NCBI GenBank assembly: GCA_965223585.1 | Contig: CBDCWW010000023.1 | Coordinates: 372,001-436,000 of the forward strand | Direction: 5' to 3' | Source of the DNA: CBDCVN01 sp965223585 | Lineage (GTDB): Bacteria; Deinococcota; Deinococci; Deinococcales; Trueperaceae | Length of the DNA stretch: 64,000 nucleotides | In this document: positions 54,600-64,000 of the stretch, in pieces | Layout: each line of letters begins with the position of its first letter | How positions within the stretch are numbered: the stretch's first letter is position 1 | Made by a program: the position numbers and the translations under genes | The notes under the pieces: generated by a model | What the model saw: only the letters and a program-made list of their open reading frames with translations | The model's database searches: none | Told to the model about the DNA's origin: nothing

Positions 54600-54910
54600 A
54601 ATTCTCCTTATCAGTACATTGGTAATTTATTTTTTTCCTAAGGAAGCTCACCAATTCTACTCAAGGTTTTCATAGGGTGATTAAACACAATTTTTATTAT
54701 AACGACTGCTGCTATCCTCTAGCAAATATAGACCATCAACGCTGAAATCATATTAGAACGTTGTGAGAGTAGTGAAGTAAAGGAGGCCTAGGCATAGAAT
54801 TGACAACTACCTAACAACTTTGCACCTATCCTATTTCTAAAGGATGAGAATTCTTCGTCTAGAAAACGTAAAAATACTTTTTAGTTTCTGATTGACTAGT
54901 AAAGTTTTAA
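54600..54910. other. Gene-free intergenic region
   Basis: Divergent start region of 311 nt. There is a TTGACA at 54800, but no -10 at a good distance was found. I see no ORF, repeat or hairpin worth naming. Confidence 0.4.
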
Positions 54911-56878
54911 ATGTTAAGTTTTGAAATGATCAAGACTCAAGCTCTTTGGCATCCCTCTAAAACACGAATCGACTCAGCAAACTTGACTTTTTTCCAAAAA
55001 GCTGTATCTAGGCATTTAGGTATAGATATAAATAGTTATGCTGAGTTACACCGTTGGTCAGTTGAATCAGCTGCTGATTTTTGGGAGTTTTATGTGGACT
55101 ATGCTAAATTGCCTCTTACAACCTTGCCACAAGAAATAATTAGCAATGATCCCATGCCTTACACTCGTTGGTTTAAGGGAGCAACTATTAACTATGCTGA
55201 GGCAATGTTATTTCCTAGAGGGGTAAGTGAAGCTCAGAAAGCAATTGTTGCCTTAAATGAGAGAGGGGAGAAGCTCGAGCTAACCTACAGAGAACTCCGG
55301 CAAAAAGTTGCTAGTTGTATAACTGCTCTAAAAGCAAGTGGTGTAGAAAAAGGCGATAGAGTTGCTGCTTACATAGGCAATGTTCCTGAAGCTGTAGTAC
55401 TTTTATTAGCTTGTTCTGCCATTGGTGCAGTGTTTAGCAGTAGTTCACCAGATTTTGGCTATGAAGCTGCACTAGCTCGCTTTGGTCAAATTGAGCCGAA
55501 ACTCTTAGTTGCCTCGGATAGTTATTGGTATAATGGCAAAGAATATTTAACTAAAAATGTCATTGAGCAGTTGCAAAAAAACATAGCTAGTGTGCAAAAC
55601 GTAATTTATATTGATTATGGTGCTTCAGATCAAAAACAAGCCGATGGTCTTTACTGGCAAGACTGGCTAGATAATGAAGCTGAGGAATTAAGTTTTGCTG
55701 CTCTTGATTTTGATCACCCTCTTTATATTCTTTATTCTTCTGGTACAACAGGTTTACCAAAAGCAATGGTGCATCGTGCAGGTGGTGTATTACTAAAGCA
55801 CCATGTCGAGCATAAACTTCACTCAGATATTAAAGCAGGTGATGTGGTGTTCTACTTCACAACCTGTGGTTGGATGATGTGGAACTGGCTTGTTTCAGCT
55901 TTAGGGCAAGGTGCTAGTATTGTGCTATACGAAGGTTCACCCAACTATCCAAACCTAACACGGCTTTGGAATCTTGTAGCAAACAATAAAGTAAATTTTT
56001 TTGGTACAGGGGCCAGTTTTATTCATGGCTGTAAAGCTGAAGGCATGACACCTAAAGAACTTTTCAATATGTCCAACTTAAAAACTATTGCTTCAACAGG
56101 GTCACCTCTTTCAATTGAGGGTTTTCATTGGATATATGAAAGCTGTTAAAGCAGATGTGCACCTTGCTAGCATTTCTGGCGGTACAGATATAGTTGGTTG
56201 CTTCATGCTTGGTTGTCCAACTTTGCCAGTTTTTGCTGGGCAAATCCAAGTGCCTGCTTTGGGCGTTGATCTAGCTGTTTATAATGAAAATGCGCTGAAC
56301 CAATCTTAGGTGAAGTTGGTGAGTTGGTTTGTTGTCAACCATTACCCTCGATGCCATTATATTTTTGGAAAGATAGTGACTTTAAACGTTACCATAACGC
56401 CTATTTTGAGCATTTTGAAGGCGTTTGGCGGCACGGAGACTTAATAGAAATAACACCAGCAAGGTGGAATTATTGTTTATGGGCGTAGTGATGCTACACT
56501 CAATCCCGGTGGTGTGCGCATTGGTACAGCTGAAATTTACCGTCCACTAGAAAATTTACCTGAAGTGCTCGAGGCACTAGCAGTAGGTAAGCATGAAAAC
56601 GAAAACGAAATTATTTGGCTCTTTGTAGTTTTACAAAAAGATGTATGCAACTTAATGAATTTCTTGATCAAGCAAATAAAAAAGCAAATCCGCCTAGAGT
56701 GCTAGTCCTAGACATGTGCCTAAACGTATTCTGCAAATCTCACAGTTACCTTATACTCGCAGTGGCAAAATTACTGAAATAGCTGTCTGCACATTTAGTT
56801 AATGGGCGTGATGTACCCAACCGTGATGTACTGGCAAACCCTGAGGCTTTGGACGAAATTGCCCTAGTAGTCCATTAG
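54911..56878 (+). pseudogene. Acetoacetyl-CoA synthetase, frameshifted
   Basis: The first 408 codons are good acetoacetyl-CoA synthetase: HRWSVESAADFWEFYVDY, AMP-binding motif YILYSSGTTGLPKAMVH, TTCGWMMWNW and TGSPLSIEGFHWIYE. The frame then breaks near 56,147; the sequence continues in other frames as VKADVHLASISGGTDIVG, GELVCCQPLPSMPLYFW, GGVRIGTAEIYRPLENLPEV and HLVNGRDVPNRDVLANPEAL. At least five shifts (near 56,147, 56,295, 56,460, 56,645 and 56,705-56,780) are needed. The enzyme activates acetoacetate with CoA and ATP. The thiolase that would use its product is intact and convergent, its stop immediately after this gene's. Real decay or assembly indels cannot be told apart here. Confidence 0.85.
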
Positions 56879-58096
56879 TTATGCCAATTGCTTAGTCAAA
56901 GAAATTAAGCTAAGGTCCTTATTAGCCATCTCTAGCCCCATAGCAAGAGCTTCACCACCACCAATGCAAATGCTTGCTATTCCTCTGTGTTTACCGTGTT
57001 TTTGTAAGGCATTAAGCAAAGTTACAATAATACGTGCCCCCGATGCACCAATAGGATGCCCCAAAGCAATAGCCCCACCATGCACATTCACTTTGTCATG
57101 AGGCAAATCAAATTCTTCCATAGCCGCCATGGGCACTACTGCAAAAGCTTCGTTTATTTCATAAAGATCAACATCATCTGTATTCCAATTAAGCTTGTTA
57201 TAAAGTTTTTCCATTGCTCCAATAGGAGACATAGTAAATAGCTCTGGTTCTTTTGCGTGAGAAGTATAACCTTCTATGCTTGCTAGAATGTTCATACCTT
57301 GTTCTTTAGCTACTTTTTCACTAGTAATCACTAAGGCAGCAGCACCATCATTAATGGTTGAAGCATTTGCAGCAGTCACAGTGCCATCTTTTTCAAAAGC
57401 AGGTTTTAAATTTGGCAACTTATCAAACTTCACCTGATAAGGCCCTTCATCATTATTTACTACTGTTAAATCACCTTTGCGCCCCTTAACTTCAACAGGT
57501 ACAATTTCGTGCTTAAAGATACCATTTTCTGTAGCTGCTTGTGACCTCTTATAAGATGCTACAGCAAAAGCATCTTGAGCCTCACGGCTAAAACTATATT
57601 TACTAGCACATAATTCAGCGCAAGAACCCATGTGTTGGTCATTATAAACATCCCAAAGACCATCATGAACCATAGAGTCAATGATTGTTTTATTACCCAT
57701 ACGCAAACCACTTCTAGCGTTAGGCAATAAATAAGGTGCATTTGTCATAGACTCCATGCCACCAGCTACAACAGTCTTTGCATCACCTAATGCTACTGCC
57801 CTAGCTGCCTGAATTATACTTTCTAAACCACTACCACATACCTTGTTGAGTGTAATAGAGGGTGTTGCTTGGTTTAGGCCAGCATAAAGTGCTGCCTGAC
57901 GAGCTGGGGCTTGTCCCATACCTGCTGTTAAAACATTCCCCATAATTACAAGGTCAATCTCATCAGTGTTCAAATTTGCTTTTTCAATAGCTGCCTTAAT
58001 AGCAACTGCCCCAAGTTCTGAAGCTTTAAGTGAGCTAAATGCACCCTGAAATGCAGCAATGGGTGTACGAATAGCAGAAGCAATAACAACTCTCAT
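56879..58096 (-). CDS. Acetyl-CoA C-acetyltransferase (thiolase)
   Basis: The 405-residue thiolase has the nucleophile C87 in LNKVCGSGLESI, the active-site His in GGAIALGHPIGASGARI and the second Cys in SICIGGGEAL (usual family form CIGGGQG/MG). It condenses or cleaves acetoacetyl-CoA, in ketone-body, PHB or fatty-acid metabolism. ATG at 58096 is preceded by AGGAG; a TTG one codon earlier is less likely. Cupin and aminotransferase genes lie upstream on the same strand, spaced 11 and 3 nt, so the three form an operon. It faces the acetoacetyl-CoA synthetase pseudogene. Confidence 0.95.
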   Translation of the reverse strand: MRVVIASAIRTPIAAFQGAFSSLKASELGAVAIKAAIEKANLNTDEIDLVIMGNVLTAGMGQAPARQAALYAGLNQATPSITLNKVCGSGLESIIQAARAVALGDAKTVVAGGMESMTNAPYLLPNARSGLRMGNKTIIDSMVHDGLWDVYNDQHMGSCAELCASKYSFSREAQDAFAVASYKRSQAATENGIFKHEIVPVEVKGRKGDLTVVNNDEGPYQVKFDKLPNLKPAFEKDGTVTAANASTINDGAAALVITSEKVAKEQGMNILASIEGYTSHAKEPELFTMSPIGAMEKLYNKLNWNTDDVDLYEINEAFAVVPMAAMEEFDLPHDKVNVHGGAIALGHPIGASGARIIVTLLNALQKHGKHRGIASICIGGGEALAMGLEMANKDLSLISLTKQLA

Positions 58097-58107
58097 CAAA
58101 GATACTC

Positions 58108-58437
58108 CTAACTAGGTAGTTCCTTACGCACAGGAGTAAATATGTTATAAGTTTTTGTTGCTCCTTTACCCTTAGGTACATATGCTCCGTGTGGTTTTAG
58201 ACTAGGTATCAGTATGATTTCGTCTGTTTTTAAGTCCACTTCTTGATCGTCAAATACAAAAATAAGCTCACCTTCTAAAACAATTGTCAATTGCTCAGCC
58301 TCGTGTTGGTGGCGTGCAAAAATTGCTCCTGATTGGTAAGTATAAAAAATAATTTCTAATTTGTCCCCTATTACTCGTTTTCGGGTAACTTTATCTGAAA
58401 GCTTAGTAGCTGCAATTATGTCAAAGTCAATTTTCAT
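58108..58437 (-). CDS. Small cupin-domain protein
   Basis: A 109-residue single cupin with the metal-binding first motif ARHQHEAEQLTIVLEGEL and second motif LIPSLKPHGAYVP. It has no signal peptide. Such small cupins serve as dioxygenases, isomerases or sensors; the substrate is unknown. It is the middle gene of an aminotransferase-cupin-thiolase operon, so it may act in amino-acid or ketone-body catabolism. Confidence 0.88.
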   Translation of the reverse strand: MKIDFDIIAATKLSDKVTRKRVIGDKLEIIFYTYQSGAIFARHQHEAEQLTIVLEGELIFVFDDQEVDLKTDEIILIPSLKPHGAYVPKGKGATKTYNIFTPVRKELPS

Positions 58438-58440
58438 TTT

Positions 58441-59808
58441 CTAAACGGCCTTTAGTGTCATGCTCTTAATTACTTCATCAAGTGCTTCATACATAGTATT
58501 TGCTATAAAATCTGCATGGTTTTTGTTTATAGTAAAAGGTGGTGCAATTAGAGCGTGATCACCACGTGTGCCATCTACATTACCACCGCCTTGATAAATG
58601 TATAACCCTTTGCTTAAACAAGCGTGACTAAATTTTGTGCGCATATCTAATTGTGTTTCAAAAGGTTCTTTCCTTACCTTATCTTTAACAAATTCAACTC
58701 CTAAAAGAAGACCCTTACCACGTATACACCCTACATGAGGGTGATCATTAAAAGTTTCATGCAATTTTTGCTTAAGGTATGCTCCTACTTTCTGCACATT
58801 TTCAAGGAGGCTTTCTCTTTCAATAATATCAATGATCTTAGAACCTACAGCACACGAGAGTGGATTGCCTGAATAGGTGTGTCCGTGCCTAAAGTAGCCT
58901 TTAACATATTGCATTTCTTTATAAATTTCCTCTTTAATTAACACTGCGCCTAACGGAGTATACCCTGCACTCATACCTTTTGCTGTAGTGATCATATCGG
59001 GTATGACTTCTATTTGTTGCATCATCCACCAAGTACCACTGCGCCCATTGCCACTCATCACTTCATCGGCAATAAAGAGTATTTCGTGCTTATCACAGAT
59101 TTCGCGGATACGCTGCCAGTAACCATTACGAGGGTTGCGTCCCGGTGCAGAAGAGCCTACAATGGGTTCAGCAATAAAAGCTGCTATGTTTTCAGGTCCC
59201 TCATTAAGCAAAGTGGTTTCCAAATCATCAGCACATTCAAAATGACAACTACTGTACTTTTTTCCAAAAGGACAACGGTAACAAGAAGTTGGAGCAATCA
59301 TGGGAGCACCTTGCATCATAGGGGTAAAAAGTTGCCTTCTACTAACTTGACCGCTTAAAGAAAGAGCACCTAAAGTTGCACCATGATAAGAGGTGCGTCT
59401 GGTAACTACTTTATACTTATTGGTATTACCTTTAGCTAAATGATATTGTCTTGCTAGTTTCATGGCAGTCTCGTTAGCTTCTGAACCACCCGATGCAAAA
59501 TAGACTCGAGTCAAGCCTTCAGGTGCTCGAGCAGCTACCTTCTCAGCAAATTCTACCATCACCTCAGTTGCAAACTTAGAAGGATGAGCAAAGCTGAGTT
59601 TTTGAGCCTGCTCAGATAGCACCTTGGCAATTTCTTGGTTGCCATGACCAAGGGAAGCTACAGCAGCGCCTGAAGCCGCATCTAGATATGCCTTGCCACC
59701 TTCATCATAAAGATAGACCCCTTCTCCATGGGTAATAAGAATAGGTTCATGCTTTAGGTCACGAAAGAAAGCTGCAGAGTTTAATAATAGAGACACTATA
59801 AACCTCAC
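58441..59808 (-). CDS. Class III aminotransferase (PLP-dependent)
   Basis: About 451-455 residues with class III features: GVYLYDEGGKAYLDAASGAAV, ASGGSEANETAMKLARQYH, the metal- or structure-related TSYHGATLGALSLSG, ILFIADEVMSGNGRSGTWW and the PLP lysine in TTAKGMSAGYTPLGAV. A four-Cys insert, SCYRCPFGKKYSSCHFEC, is typical of one branch of uncharacterised family members. The frame begins with GTG at 59808; a second GTG at 59796 has GAGG at better distance and may be the real start. Substrate unknown, probably an omega-amino acid or a related amine. First gene of the operon with cupin and thiolase. Confidence 0.92.
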   Translation of the reverse strand: MRFIVSLLLNSAAFFRDLKHEPILITHGEGVYLYDEGGKAYLDAASGAAVASLGHGNQEIAKVLSEQAQKLSFAHPSKFATEVMVEFAEKVAARAPEGLTRVYFASGGSEANETAMKLARQYHLAKGNTNKYKVVTRRTSYHGATLGALSLSGQVSRRQLFTPMMQGAPMIAPTSCYRCPFGKKYSSCHFECADDLETTLLNEGPENIAAFIAEPIVGSSAPGRNPRNGYWQRIREICDKHEILFIADEVMSGNGRSGTWWMMQQIEVIPDMITTAKGMSAGYTPLGAVLIKEEIYKEMQYVKGYFRHGHTYSGNPLSCAVGSKIIDIIERESLLENVQKVGAYLKQKLHETFNDHPHVGCIRGKGLLLGVEFVKDKVRKEPFETQLDMRTKFSHACLSKGLYIYQGGGNVDGTRGDHALIAPPFTINKNHADFIANTMYEALDEVIKSMTLKAV

Positions 59809-59948
59809 TATAACCTTAAGACAAAAACCTAGTATAAGTTCTAGATAGTTATTGCTTCCTTTTTATGGGAAGATAGGGGGCTCGAGCAGTTTAAAAGTGA
59901 TTTAAGCAAGGGTATAATTTAATAGGCCTTTGATGTTGTTGACACAAA

Positions 59949-62213
59949 TTGAAAATTATCTATATGATGGGTGGCATTACTGTTCAAGTAAATTCTCCAA
60001 CTGATAAAGGACATACTCTCTCTTTTCTAGGTGCTACCAGTGTTGGAGTTGGTGCAATTGTTGGTGGAGGTATCTTAGCTTTAGCAGGGGTAGCTTTTAC
60101 CACTGCTGGACCAAGTGCTTTACTGGCCTTTGCCTTAAATGGAGTGATTGCTTTACTCACAGCCCTAAGTTTTGCTGAGGTGTCGGCTGCTTATCCTAAA
60201 TCTGGTGGAACTTATGCATTCGCTAAGAGAGTATTAAATATCCATGCTGCTTTCGTTGTTGGTTGGATTGTATGGTTTGCATCTATTGTTGCAGGAGTAC
60301 TTTATGCCTTTGGGTTTGCTGTATATGCTGTAATTGTTCTTAAACAAGTTTGGAGTGTTTTTTTTGGCTTACCACCTAACTGGTTAACCGATATTACGAT
60401 GCAGCGTTTACTTGCTGTGGTTGCTTGTACTCTTTATAGCATTGGTTTAGTGCGCAAAAGAGGTGGTGGAAGTGATTGGGCAACTTACGGTAAGGTAATA
60501 GTCTTTGCCATACTGGTCTTAGCAGGAGTGTGGGCGCTAGGAAAAATTCCCTTAAGTGAGGTTCAAACAAGATTAACTCCATTTATGCCAAATGGTTGGT
60601 TAGGAGTGTTTCAGGCTATGGGTTTTACTTTCATTGCCTTACAAGGTTTTGACTTAATTGCAGCAGTAGCAGGGGAAGTTAAACAACCCAACCGTAATAT
60701 ACCAAGGTCGATGCTATTGTCTTTGGGCATAGCTCTTATTATTTACCTTCCTTTTCTATTTATTATCACAACAGTTGGTCTAGCACCGGGAGAATCTATA
60801 GTTGAGCTTAGCACGGCTCAACCAGAAGCTCTAATCGCTATTGCAGTACAAAGATATCTTGGTATTACTGGTTACTGGTTAGTGCTAGTGGCTGCCTTAT
60901 TATCTATGCTTTCAGCACTACAAGCCAATTTGTTCGCAGCTTCCAGAATTGCTTTTGCTATGGCAAAAGACCAAACTTTGCCAAGGGGAATGGGATTAGT
61001 GAGTAAAGGTGGTATGCCTGTAATGGCCACTGCTGTTAGTAGTCTCACATTAATTGCTCTCTTACTCGTTATCCCTAACTTAGCAGCAGCAGGTGCAGCA
61101 GCCAGCTTAATCTTTTTGATAAGTTTTGCACTGGTGCATGGCATTAGTATATTGGCTAGGTTGCGTACTCGAGCAAAACCACTAACATTCACCTTACCTT
61201 GGTTCCCCCTAATCCCTATCATTGGTGGGGCTGCTTGTGTGATCTTAGCGATATTTCAAGGGATAGTAGTACCCTCAGCAGGAGGGATTACCTTAGTATG
61301 GCTGATCTTGGGATTAGGCATTTATACTACACTGTTTGCGCGTGGTGCTCTAACAGCCGATGCCACAGCTGAAGCACTTGACCCTACTCTTGTGCAATTA
61401 CGCGGGCGCAGCCCCTTAGTACTTGTTCCCATTGCCAATCCTGATAATGCTGCTGCACTAGTTAGCATTGCTCATACTCTAGCAACACCAACAGTAGGAC
61501 GAGTTTCACTTCTCTCAATTGTTGTAACATCAAAAACAACAAAACCCCAAGAAATAGCTGCTCTAATTAATAAAACGCAACTGGCACTTTCAAGAGCATT
61601 ACTTTCTTCAGTAGAAGCAGAGCTTTATCCTGAATCACTAATGACTATTTCAGCAGATCCTTGGCTTGAAATAGCTCGAGTTGCCAAAATTCACCGCTGT
61701 GAAAACTTGTTAATAGGTCTTAGTCACCTTAGCGATGAAAAAGCAGAAGGTCGTTTAGGCACTTTGCTTAGCACGGTTGATTGCAATGTAACCCTATTAC
61801 GTGCCCCTACAGGTTGGTCATTAACGGATAATTGTAAGGTACTTGTCCCAGTAGCAGGTGGTAGCCATCATGATGCGCTAAGGGCAAGGTTGCTAATCAG
61901 TCTTAGACGTAAGCTATTACCTGAAGTTACCTTTTTACGAGTACTTTCTGAAGATGTGACTGATGCTTCTTATAAACGAGCTAAGTTGGCGCTCGAGCGC
62001 TTTGCAAGAGAAGAATTTTGGGGAACTCTAAACGTCAAGCTTGTCAAGAGCAAAAATCCTATAAGTGAGGTTTTGGATTACACAACCAAAAGTGATTTAG
62101 TAATTCTAGGCTCACAGCGCACTGGGCATACCCGTGTAGGTATTGGTAACTTTGCTAAACAAGTCATACAGCAAGCTAAGTGTGGGGTACTAGTTATTAA
62201 TCACCGTAATTAA
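59949..62213 (+). CDS. APC-family amino acid permease with USP-like C-terminal domains
   Basis: The 754-residue protein has about 12 membrane helices up to residue 460, starting LGATSVGVGAIVGGGILALAGVAF, the first-helix signature of the APC superfamily, with GGTYAFAKRVL after helix 2. A soluble part follows: PLVLVPIANPDNAAALVSIA and CKVLVPVAGGSHHDALRARL are two USP-like repeats, the second ending SDLVILGSQRTGHTRVGIGNFAKQV. Such fusions are thought to tune amino-acid uptake to energy state. The start is TTG at 59949; ATG at 59964 is the alternative. It stands alone, divergent from the aminotransferase operon. Confidence 0.9.
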   Translation: MKIIYMMGGITVQVNSPTDKGHTLSFLGATSVGVGAIVGGGILALAGVAFTTAGPSALLAFALNGVIALLTALSFAEVSAAYPKSGGTYAFAKRVLNIHAAFVVGWIVWFASIVAGVLYAFGFAVYAVIVLKQVWSVFFGLPPNWLTDITMQRLLAVVACTLYSIGLVRKRGGGSDWATYGKVIVFAILVLAGVWALGKIPLSEVQTRLTPFMPNGWLGVFQAMGFTFIALQGFDLIAAVAGEVKQPNRNIPRSMLLSLGIALIIYLPFLFIITTVGLAPGESIVELSTAQPEALIAIAVQRYLGITGYWLVLVAALLSMLSALQANLFAASRIAFAMAKDQTLPRGMGLVSKGGMPVMATAVSSLTLIALLLVIPNLAAAGAAASLIFLISFALVHGISILARLRTRAKPLTFTLPWFPLIPIIGGAACVILAIFQGIVVPSAGGITLVWLILGLGIYTTLFARGALTADATAEALDPTLVQLRGRSPLVLVPIANPDNAAALVSIAHTLATPTVGRVSLLSIVVTSKTTKPQEIAALINKTQLALSRALLSSVEAELYPESLMTISADPWLEIARVAKIHRCENLLIGLSHLSDEKAEGRLGTLLSTVDCNVTLLRAPTGWSLTDNCKVLVPVAGGSHHDALRARLLISLRRKLLPEVTFLRVLSEDVTDASYKRAKLALERFAREEFWGTLNVKLVKSKNPISEVLDYTTKSDLVILGSQRTGHTRVGIGNFAKQVIQQAKCGVLVINHRN

Positions 62214-62313
62214 ACTTTTATACCCCTGTTTAATCAATGCCATAGAAAAACATACTAATCTTTCTTAGTCTTGTTAAAACAAGGCTAAAATCTTTGTAAA
62301 ATAGGAGTCTTTT

Positions 62314-62979
62314 ATGAAGAAGTTTGTTTTTCTTAGTGTAGGAGTATGTTTATTAGGGACTTTGGTATTTGCTCAACAAAGTACTAATCCTGACAGTCCA
62401 GACTATATTCCCCCTGTTGTTGAGGTAGACACTGACTTTTACTTGGCTGAGGGAGTTCCCTTAGATACCATTTTAGAAGCGGCTTGGAGTAAGCGCACTC
62501 GAGGTTATACACAAGGCGCTTTAACTTTTTATCGATATGCTGTAGAACGTTATCCTAGTTCCTATGAAGCACACACAGCACAGGCTGGTTTTTACCGCGA
62601 AATAGGTCAACTAGAAAATGCACGTTTGGCTTATCAAAGAGCCCTCGAGGTTGCAGTTAGTTCCCAAGAGCAAAATGACGCTAGGTACTTCATTGGACGT
62701 GTTAGCAATGAGCTTACTTGGGGTATTCAAGCAACGGAAAGTTTTGAAAGAGCCAATGCTAAATATTCACAAGGTGACTATGTGGGTGCAGTAGCAGATT
62801 TCTTAAGTGTGACCTATAGTTCTCCACAGTGGATTGAAGCTCATTATTGGTTAGGCCGTAGCTATTTAGGGTCAGGACAGCATCAAGAAGCTAGGACTAA
62901 ACTTAACTATGTAGTACAAAATGCTGATGTCAATAGTGATATCTATAAAGGTGCTAGTTGGTTACTCACTACATTCTAA
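62314..62979 (+). CDS. Secreted TPR protein
   Basis: The 221-residue protein has a signal peptide ending LVFAQ and about four tetratricopeptide-like repeats (ALTFYRYAVERYPSSYEAHT, ENARLAYQRALEVAVSS, AVADFLSVTYSSPQWIEAHYWLG, EARTKLNYVV). It likely binds proteins in the periplasm or outside the cell. ATG is preceded by AATAGGAG. It lies between the permease and a convergent metallopeptidase with no clear functional link. Confidence 0.88.
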   Translation: MKKFVFLSVGVCLLGTLVFAQQSTNPDSPDYIPPVVEVDTDFYLAEGVPLDTILEAAWSKRTRGYTQGALTFYRYAVERYPSSYEAHTAQAGFYREIGQLENARLAYQRALEVAVSSQEQNDARYFIGRVSNELTWGIQATESFERANAKYSQGDYVGAVADFLSVTYSSPQWIEAHYWLGRSYLGSGQHQEARTKLNYVVQNADVNSDIYKGASWLLTTF

Positions 62980-63019
62980 TTTCTGCTTCTAATTGATTCT
63001 GTGACCATGCAATTAAAAG

Positions 63020-63868
63020 TTACTCTAGCTCTGCAAAGGTGTCACACTGCTGCATATCACCATTTTCAAGGCCTGTTTTAAACCATTGGACACGTTGTGC
63101 CGAAGAACCATGCGTAAAGGCTTCGGGTACTACGTAGCCTCGAGCTTGCTTCTGTAAATGATCATCACCTATTTCAGTAGCAGCTAGCAGTGCTGTCTCA
63201 ATGTCTTTGGGCGTAATGATATTACGTTGCCAAGCGTAATGACCCCAAACACCAGCTAAGCAGTCGGCTTGTAGCTCGAGCATAACTGAAAGGCGGTTGC
63301 CAGTTACTTCATCAGCTCGAGCCCGTTGCCTCTGCACCTGATCAGAAATATTGAGCTGGTTCTGAATATGATGGGCAACCTCATGGGCTATAACATAAGC
63401 TCTAGCAAAATCACCTTCTTCTGCAGCGGTAGCATTAAGCTGTCTAAAGAAACTTAGGTCAATATAAACTTTTTCATCTCCGGGGCAGTAGAATGGACCT
63501 ACAGCAGCACTAGCAAAGCCACATGCTGATTGTGCAGCATCGCTAAAGAGTACTAATTTGGGTTCTTGATAGTCGCTACCTGATTGACGAAAAATCTCAT
63601 TCCAAATATCTTCAGTATCGCCCAAGATAGCACGTATAAAATCCGACCCCTCATCATTAAGGTTTACTGGTTGATTTGTTGTAGGTGCTGGACCACCTCC
63701 AGCCCCAAACAAGGCTAGAATATCGTTGGGATTTATGCCAAAAACCAAGCTAAGGACAATGACAAGAAGCATACCCCCAAGTCCCAAAGTGCCAGCACGT
63801 CTTGGGACCTGACTCTGACCGCGCTTATCTTCTACATTGCTGCTTCGCCTCATTTCATTCCACTTCAT
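63020..63868 (-). CDS. Neutral zinc metallopeptidase (YpfJ family)
   Basis: The protein has 282 residues from the ATG at 63868, which GGAGG precedes; a TTG 18 nt upstream reads through that ribosome site and is rejected. A short basic head is followed by one membrane helix (LGLGGMLLVIVLSLVFG), a Pro-rich linker and the catalytic domain with HEVAHHIQNQL (zinc His residues and catalytic Glu) and ELQADCLAGVWGHYAW, where the third ligand is expected. The family is PF04228. It is a membrane-anchored protease facing outward; the substrate is unknown. The last 100 bases of the window are its upstream region, with no gene. Confidence 0.93.
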   Translation of the reverse strand: MKWNEMRRSSNVEDKRGQSQVPRRAGTLGLGGMLLVIVLSLVFGINPNDILALFGAGGGPAPTTNQPVNLNDEGSDFIRAILGDTEDIWNEIFRQSGSDYQEPKLVLFSDAAQSACGFASAAVGPFYCPGDEKVYIDLSFFRQLNATAAEEGDFARAYVIAHEVAHHIQNQLNISDQVQRQRARADEVTGNRLSVMLELQADCLAGVWGHYAWQRNIITPKDIETALLAATEIGDDHLQKQARGYVVPEAFTHGSSAQRVQWFKTGLENGDMQQCDTFAELE

Positions 63869-64000
63869 AAAATTTCCTCCAAACAAATTTCTTTAAATGC
63901 GTTTCAATCATTTATATATCCTTACTAAGACTAAAGCAAAAGGAGTTAATGTAACGCTTCATCGTATTTAGTAGTATTCTAACTGATTCTATACAACCAT

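Noticed and set aside
111..63321. CTCGAG as sign of a restriction-modification target
   Set aside because: Restriction targets are usually avoided rather than enriched, and no restriction or methylase gene is in the window.

Overview
The window is AT-rich DNA (roughly 38-40% GC by eye) from a free-living bacterium with secreted proteins, lipoproteins and a two-component system. A SARP/BTAD-type regulator, leaderless-looking promoters with TANNNT -10 boxes, a permease-USP fusion and a YpfJ-type metallopeptidase fit Deinococcota or Chloroflexota best, but nothing here fixes the taxon. No rRNA, tRNA or CRISPR array was seen. One genome-wide trait is clear: the palindrome CTCGAG, often GCTCGAGC, occurs about 64 times by hand count. 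That is several times more than base composition predicts, and it resembles the HIP1 palindrome of cyanobacteria.

Layout. 1-4.4 kb: a trypsin-PEGA-WD40 fusion cut by the window edge, a nitrilase-family amidase, a haem-motif DUF3365 membrane sensor and a GNAT enzyme. 4.5-11.3 kb: a BTAD/AAA regulator, a 50-residue secreted peptide, a di-haem peroxidase-like lipoprotein, a DUF1963 protein and a hypothetical. 11.5-14.7 kb: a chimeric WD40/PsbP-like gene joined to the 14-blade half of a STAND-type WD40 protein. 15.1-16.8 kb: IS copy 1 inside a decayed ORF, then a SUKH-like gene. 17.7-35 kb: an array of secreted ankyrin giants (821, 2235 and originally about 1695 residues) built by tandem duplication and fusion; the last is split by IS copy 2. 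35-39.4 kb: two frameshifted pseudogenes (WD40 and PsbP-lipocalin). 39.5-48.4 kb: DUF1330, SHOCT, a response regulator and kinase pair, an LRR/P-domain lipoprotein, an HtrA protease and a NADAR enzyme. 49-51.7 kb: an LRR-Roc-COR-DUF4062 protein. 51.8-52.8 kb: a MITE-like repeat interrupted by an ORF-less group II intron. 52.9-64 kb: a secreted Glu/Gln-rich four-module protein, a frameshifted acetoacetyl-CoA synthetase, thiolase, cupin, aminotransferase, an APC-USP transporter, a TPR protein and a metallopeptidase.

How the parts may work together. Three intergenic sites share the layout GTTACGC-N4-GTTACGC-N8-TANNNT. Heptamer direct repeats at 11-bp pitch, 8 bp upstream of the -10, are the geometry known for SARP activators, and a BTAD/SARP-like regulator lies at 4507-7452. 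The sites precede the peroxidase-like lipoprotein, a decayed small ORF and a PsbP-like secreted protein. I propose a small local regulon. This is inference from layout, not a demonstrated link.

The ankyrin, WD40 and PsbP-like families here are paralogous, secreted and being reshuffled. Fused paralogue units, an exact 129-bp WD repeat duplication, a 24-bp micro-duplication, IS insertions with intact 9-bp target duplications and several frameshifted relatives all point to recent turnover. The frameshifts could in part be assembly errors; read-level checks would decide.
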